Assembly: GCF_001512285.1 (NCBI RefSeq)
Contig: NZ_LNUV01000006.1
Coordinates: 1,600,361-1,664,360 of the forward strand
Reading direction: 5' to 3'
DNA: 64,000 nt
Source of the DNA: Arthrobacter sp. EpRS71
GTDB taxonomy: Bacteria; Actinomycetota; Actinomycetes; Actinomycetales; Micrococcaceae
Part shown: positions 60,589 to 64,000 of the stretch, in pieces
How positions within the stretch are numbered: the stretch's first letter is position 1
Layout of the letters: each line of letters begins with the position of its first letter
Made by a program: the position numbers and the translations under genes
The notes under the pieces: generated by a model
What the model saw: only the letters and a program-made list of their open reading frames with translations
What the model was told of the DNA's origin: nothing
Databases searched by the model: none

Positions 60589-61287
60589 CTATCCGCCGTG
60601 GATTGCGCTTTGTTGCTGCTCTGAACGGTTGAGGTAGGCCAGGAGCAGATCCCCGGCCTCTTCCAGTTGCCCGGATTCGAGTGCTGAGCAGATCTGTTCG
60701 TTTTCCGTGAGCCAGTCGCTGTAGAAATGCGCGTTCATGGTGGCTTTGTGGAAGTAGAGCCGCATCTCGGCCAGGATCTGCGCCATGATCGTGTTCAGCC
60801 GGTTGCTCTCGGCCAGGGCCACGATTGCGCCGTGGAAGTGCTGGTTTGCGCTGCCCAGGCCCTCGTTGTCGTTGGCCTCTGCCGCACGTTTGCCTTCCTC
60901 GACGGCGGCCCTGACGGCAGCTATGCGATCCGGCGAACCACCGGCGCGGATTGAGCTGACCTCTATTGCCCGGCGAACCGTGTAGACGTCGTGGATGTCG
61001 CCGGCTTCAAGGGTGGCCACAAAGACACCCTTATTCGGCTGGCGGAGGAGCAGCCGCTCACCGGCCAGCTCGGCGAAGGCTTCGCGGACGGTATTACGGG
61101 AAACGCCCAGATCCTCGGCGATGGTGGCTTCGGTGAGTTTGGCACCCGGGACCAGGAAGCCTTCGGCCAGTTGGTAGCGCAGTTCCTCGGCCACCCTCTC
61201 GGCAACGGACGGAACTTTCATGCGGACCCGAGCCCGTGCACCATCAAGGCCAACGTGTTCGCTTTTTCCTTGATCTGCACCGGCCAT
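60589..61287 (-). CDS. GntR-family regulator of the oxoproline genes
   Basis: A 232-residue GntR/FCD regulator. The winged helix (VAERVAEELRYQLAEGFLVP and IAEDLGVSRNTVREAFAEL) is at about 25-90 and the FCD domain at about 100-220, including SANQHFHGAIVALAESNRL. The ATG at 61287 is used; the later in-frame Met at KVPSVAERV is an alternative. Divergent from pxpA with a palindrome between, so it probably controls the oxoproline operon. Confidence 0.88.
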   Translation of the reverse strand: MAGADQGKSEHVGLDGARARVRMKVPSVAERVAEELRYQLAEGFLVPGAKLTEATIAEDLGVSRNTVREAFAELAGERLLLRQPNKGVFVATLEAGDIHDVYTVRRAIEVSSIRAGGSPDRIAAVRAAVEEGKRAAEANDNEGLGSANQHFHGAIVALAESNRLNTIMAQILAEMRLYFHKATMNAHFYSDWLTENEQICSALESGQLEEAGDLLLAYLNRSEQQQSAIHGG

Positions 61288-61326
61288 GACACCAAAATTA
61301 CACGATTGCCGAAAACCAGGATCGCT

Positions 61327-61343
61327 GGATTGTTGAACAATCC
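61327..61343. promoter_or_regulatory. palindrome between gntR and pxpA, probable operator
   Basis: GGATTGTT-G-AACAATCC has perfect 8-base arms around one base. It lies 53 bases before the pxpA start and 39 bases before gntR on the other strand, fitting a GntR operator for both genes. Confidence 0.7.
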
Positions 61344-61396
61344 AGCAGATTGGTGCATTCTGGATGTAACGCACATCACGAGGCAGGGATCACATC

Positions 61397-62155
61397 ATGG
61401 CAATCATCGATCTGAACAGCGACGTCGGAGAGTCCTTCGGGCGCTGGACGCTCGGTGATGACGCGGCCATCTTCGAGTCCGTATCCAGTGCCAACGTTGC
61501 GTGTGGATTCCACGCTGGCGACCCCAGCGTCATCCGCAGCACCTGCGAAAAGGCGGTTGAGGCCGGCGTCGTTATTGGCGCCCATGTTGGCTACCGCGAC
61601 CTCGCGGGATTTGGCCGGCGGTTCATGGACATCGATCCTGGTGAACTGGCCGATGACGTCGTGTACCAGATCGGCGCTCTCCAGGCCCTGGCGGCCACCA
61701 CGGGAGCCCGCGTCCAGTACGTCAAACCGCACGGCGGCCTCTACAACGCGATCGTGAAGCACACCGCCCAGGCGCGCGCCGTCGTCGATGCTGTGAAGTC
61801 GGTTGACCCCAACCTTCCGATCCTTGGCCTCCCTGGCTCGGAGGTCCTGCGCCTCGCTGAGGAAGCCGGCCTTCGGGGCGTTTCCGAGGCGTTCGCGGAC
61901 CGTGCCTACAACCCGGACGGCACGCTGGTTTCCCGCTCACAACCCGGCGCCGTTCTCCATGACCCCTCGGAAGTGGCCCAGCACGTCCTGCGCATGGCTA
62001 CCGAACAGTCCGTCAGGACCATTGACGGTTCCATCCTGAAAATCCGCGCAGAGAGCATCTGCGTGCATGGTGACTCACCCGGAGCCGTGGCAATGGCTAC
62101 CGCAGTGAAGTCCGCTCTGGGCGATGCCGGCGTCACTGTCGGCTCGTTCCTCTAG
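61397..62155 (+). CDS. pxpA: 5-oxoprolinase subunit A (LamB/YcsF family)
   Basis: One of three subunits that hydrolyse 5-oxoproline (pyroglutamate) to glutamate using ATP. The 252-residue protein begins IDLNSDVGESFGRW and has NVACGFHAGDPSVI, GAHVGYRDLAGFGRR and YVKPHGGLYNAI, all family hallmarks. The partner pxpB follows after the transporter gene, and pxpC is expected beyond the window. Confidence 0.95.
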   Translation: MAIIDLNSDVGESFGRWTLGDDAAIFESVSSANVACGFHAGDPSVIRSTCEKAVEAGVVIGAHVGYRDLAGFGRRFMDIDPGELADDVVYQIGALQALAATTGARVQYVKPHGGLYNAIVKHTAQARAVVDAVKSVDPNLPILGLPGSEVLRLAEEAGLRGVSEAFADRAYNPDGTLVSRSQPGAVLHDPSEVAQHVLRMATEQSVRTIDGSILKIRAESICVHGDSPGAVAMATAVKSALGDAGVTVGSFL

Positions 62156-62202
62156 CCCATCCCGGGCGCTCCGCACCATCCCTCATCCCCCCGGAGGACA
62201 TC

Positions 62203-63573
62203 ATGACCAGCACCAACAACGCATCCAAGGCAGTGACAAGGAAGCCACCGCCCGGTGCCATCAAGGCGTACGTCGCAAGTCTCACCGGAACCTCGCTTGA
62301 GTACTACGACTTCGCAATCTACTCCGTGGCCTCGGCCCTCGTGTTCCCCAAGATCTTCTTCCCCGGCAACGACGAATTCGTGGCGTTGCTCCTCTCCTTC
62401 TCAGCCTTTGCAGTTGGCTACCTGGCCCGGCCGATTGGTGGCGTGATCTTCGGACGCCTGGGAGACAAGATTGGCCGTAAGTACGTCCTGGTGTTCACGC
62501 TCGTCCTGATCGGCGTGGCCACGGTCCTCATCGGCGTGGCCACGGTCCTCATCGGTGCGCTGCCGGACTACTCGGTGATCGGCGTCGCGGCCCCCACCAT
62601 TCTTGTGTTGCTGCGTTTGGCGCAGGGCATTGGCGTTGGCGGCGAGTGGGGCGGTGCAGTGCTGCTGTCCAGCGAATTCGGCGACCCCAACAAGCGCGGC
62701 TTCTGGTCTTCCGCGGCCCAGATAGGCCCGCCCGCCGGCAACCTCATGGCCAACGGTGTTCTCGCCATTCTCGCCGCTTCCCTGAGTGAAGAGGCCTTCC
62801 TCTCCTGGGGCTGGCGCGTAGCCTTCCTGGCTTCCGCACTCCTGGTGGTCTTCGGCCTGATCATCCGGCTCAAGCTCGAAGAAACCCCTGTCTTCAAGGC
62901 CATCCAGGCCCACGGGGATCGCCCCAAGGCTCCCATCAAGGAAGTGTTCACCACCCAGCCCAAGGCCTTGGTGGCAGCAGCGCTTTCCCGTGTGTGCCCT
63001 GACATCCTTTACGCGCTGTTCACCGTGTTCGTGGCGGTCTATGCCACCAAGGAACTGGGCATGACCACCGGCAACGTTCTGTCTGCCATCTTGATCGGCT
63101 CCGCATTCCAGCTCTTCCTGATCCCCGCGGCCGGAGCACTGACGGACCGTTTCAACCGTCGCTGGGTTTACGGAATCGCCGCAGCTGCCACAGCTGCTTA
63201 CATTCCCCTGTTCTTCCTCATGATCCAGGGCAAGTCCGTCGCCATGCTGACAGTCGGCACCGTGATCGGCCTGGCACTCCACGCCTTCATGTACGGCCCC
63301 CAGGCGGCCTTCATCACCGAGCAGTTCCCGGCCAGGCTCCGCTACGCCGGCAGCTCGCTGGCCTACACCCTGGCTGGCGTCATTGGTGGAGCCGTTGCTC
63401 CCATCATCTTCACCGCACTGTACGGCGCTGCGGGCGGCGGCTGGTACCTGATCGCCGTTTACATCCTGGTGGCCGCTGTTGTCACGATTGTGGGCATGCT
63501 CCTCGGCCGCGACCCCAAGCCGGAAGAAGATGTCCGGCTGATGCAGGGGACGCACGCTCAGCCGGCGGCGTAA
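62203..63573 (+). CDS. MHS-family MFS transporter (metabolite:H+ symporter)
   Basis: A 456-residue transporter with twelve membrane segments. SLTGTSLEYYDFAIYSVASA at the start, LARPIGGVIFGRLGDKIGRK near 75 and the RLAQGIGVGGEWGGAVLLSS segment near 145 are typical of the metabolite:H+ symporter group. It lies between pxpA and pxpB, so it likely imports 5-oxoproline or a related acid. The third membrane segment carries an in-frame 7-residue tandem duplication (IGVATVL twice). Confidence 0.92.
   Translation: MTSTNNASKAVTRKPPPGAIKAYVASLTGTSLEYYDFAIYSVASALVFPKIFFPGNDEFVALLLSFSAFAVGYLARPIGGVIFGRLGDKIGRKYVLVFTLVLIGVATVLIGVATVLIGALPDYSVIGVAAPTILVLLRLAQGIGVGGEWGGAVLLSSEFGDPNKRGFWSSAAQIGPPAGNLMANGVLAILAASLSEEAFLSWGWRVAFLASALLVVFGLIIRLKLEETPVFKAIQAHGDRPKAPIKEVFTTQPKALVAAALSRVCPDILYALFTVFVAVYATKELGMTTGNVLSAILIGSAFQLFLIPAAGALTDRFNRRWVYGIAAAATAAYIPLFFLMIQGKSVAMLTVGTVIGLALHAFMYGPQAAFITEQFPARLRYAGSSLAYTLAGVIGGAVAPIIFTALYGAAGGGWYLIAVYILVAAVVTIVGMLLGRDPKPEEDVRLMQGTHAQPAA
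62509..62550 (+). repeat. 21-bp tandem duplication inside the MFS gene
   Basis: ATCGGCGTGGCCACGGTCCTC-type 21-base units occur twice exactly at 62509-62529 and 62530-62550. The reading frame is kept and seven residues are added to a membrane helix. Confidence 0.9.
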
Positions 63574-63579
63574 CGAACA

Positions 63580-64000
63580 ATGGAAACCGTGATGCACACA
63601 GCCACAGCCAAGAGGGTTCGCTCCGTCAGGCCCGTCGGCACCCGCGCCGTGCTGGCCGAACTGGATGGCCTGCAGGATGTCCTTGCGCTGCAGGACATGC
63701 TCAACAAGTCCCCGCTTCCCGGCCAGGTGGACGTTCTTGCCGCCGCGGAGACGGTGATGGTGGTGGGGGAGTCCGCGGCCGCCACCCGCGCCATCGGCGC
63801 ACGGCTCCTGGAATTGGAACTGTTTGCTCCGGAGGTTACTGACTCCGGGCTGGTGGTCATCGATACCGTGTACGACGGCGAGGACCTCGCCGACGTCGCG
63901 GAGCTCACCGGACTGAGCCTGGAGGGCGTCGTCGCGGCGCACACGGGCCAGGTCTGGACCGTAGCCTTCGCTGGCTTCGCGCCCGGGTTTGGATACATGG
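63580..64000 (+). CDS. pxpB: 5-oxoprolinase subunit B (partial, cut by window end)
   Basis: The N-terminal 140 residues of an allophanate-hydrolase-subunit-1-like protein. SVRPVGTRAVLAELDGLQDV at the start and TGLSLEGVVAAHTGQVWTVA followed by FAPGFGYM are the family signatures. The frame is open to the last base. The ATG at 63580 has a weak ribosome site; an ATG four codons on is an alternative. Works with PxpA and PxpC. Confidence 0.92.
   Translation, partial: METVMHTATAKRVRSVRPVGTRAVLAELDGLQDVLALQDMLNKSPLPGQVDVLAAAETVMVVGESAAATRAIGARLLELELFAPEVTDSGLVVIDTVYDGEDLADVAELTGLSLEGVVAAHTGQVWTVAFAGFAPGFGYM

Noticed and set aside
62401..63942. 513-codon minus-strand ORF over the MHS transporter and pxpB
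   Set aside because: Antisense shadow with His/Gly/Asp-rich translation and no domain.

Overview
The window looks like the replication-origin region of an Arthrobacter/Paenarthrobacter-type actinobacterium (Micrococcaceae). This is inferred from high G+C content, frequent GTG starts, the order parB-parA-rsmG-jag-yidC-yidD-rnpA-rpmH | dnaA-dnaN-gnd-recF-dciA-gyrB-gyrA, and actinobacterial families such as CrgA, FhaA/FhaB, PASTA kinases, class E sortase, DUF3566 and a DLW-39-like peptide. Genes left of about 5.9 kb run on the minus strand and dnaA onwards runs on the plus strand. DnaA boxes flank dnaA, so oriC is placed at 7759-8333, with further boxes in front of dnaA.

Layout. 0.2-5.9 kb: ribosomal protein L34, RNase P protein, membrane-insertion and ParAB segregation operon, with one parS inside parA and one near-parS past parB. 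6-18 kb: replication initiation, clamp, recombination and gyrase genes. 18-24 kb: tRNA-Ile, a 39-residue peptide, tRNA-Ala, a small MITE-like element with an 8-bp target duplication, then a transporter, a glycosyltransferase, a repeat-rich membrane protein, a cyclophilin and a rhomboid protease. 24.1-24.8 kb: a non-coding stretch densely packed with DnaA boxes, richer in perfect boxes than the dnaA-dnaN region. 24.9-28.3 kb: a compact minus-strand DNA-alkylation repair operon (ogt, sigma factor, ogt, alkB, a 28-codon ORF, tag) behind crgA. 28.4-39.7 kb: class E sortase, pabA-like gene, and the cell-division/Ser-Thr kinase operon fhaA-fhaB-pstP-rodA-pbpA-pknA-pknB.

40-50 kb: tRNA-Leu, a palindromic repeat present twice in the window, a peptide-type ABC transporter operon ending in an aminotransferase, an FAD-linked oxidase, and an enolase-superfamily sugar-acid dehydratase with its GntR regulator. 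50.4-53.5 kb: an accessory block with a hipBA toxin-antitoxin pair and a divergent sigma factor/membrane protein pair. 53.5-58.2 kb: putrescine catabolism (TetR regulator, putrescine oxidase, universal stress protein, APC permease). 58.2-60.6 kb: small conserved genes. 60.6-64 kb: 5-oxoproline use (GntR regulator, pxpA, MHS-type transporter, start of pxpB), running off the window end.

The most unusual signals are the DnaA-box cluster at 24.1-24.8 kb with its own direct and inverted repeats, the repair operon with an embedded sigma factor and tiny coupled ORF, the MITE-like insertion, the dispersed 66-bp palindrome, and the long hipBA operator. All functional calls are by reading motifs; no database search was run.
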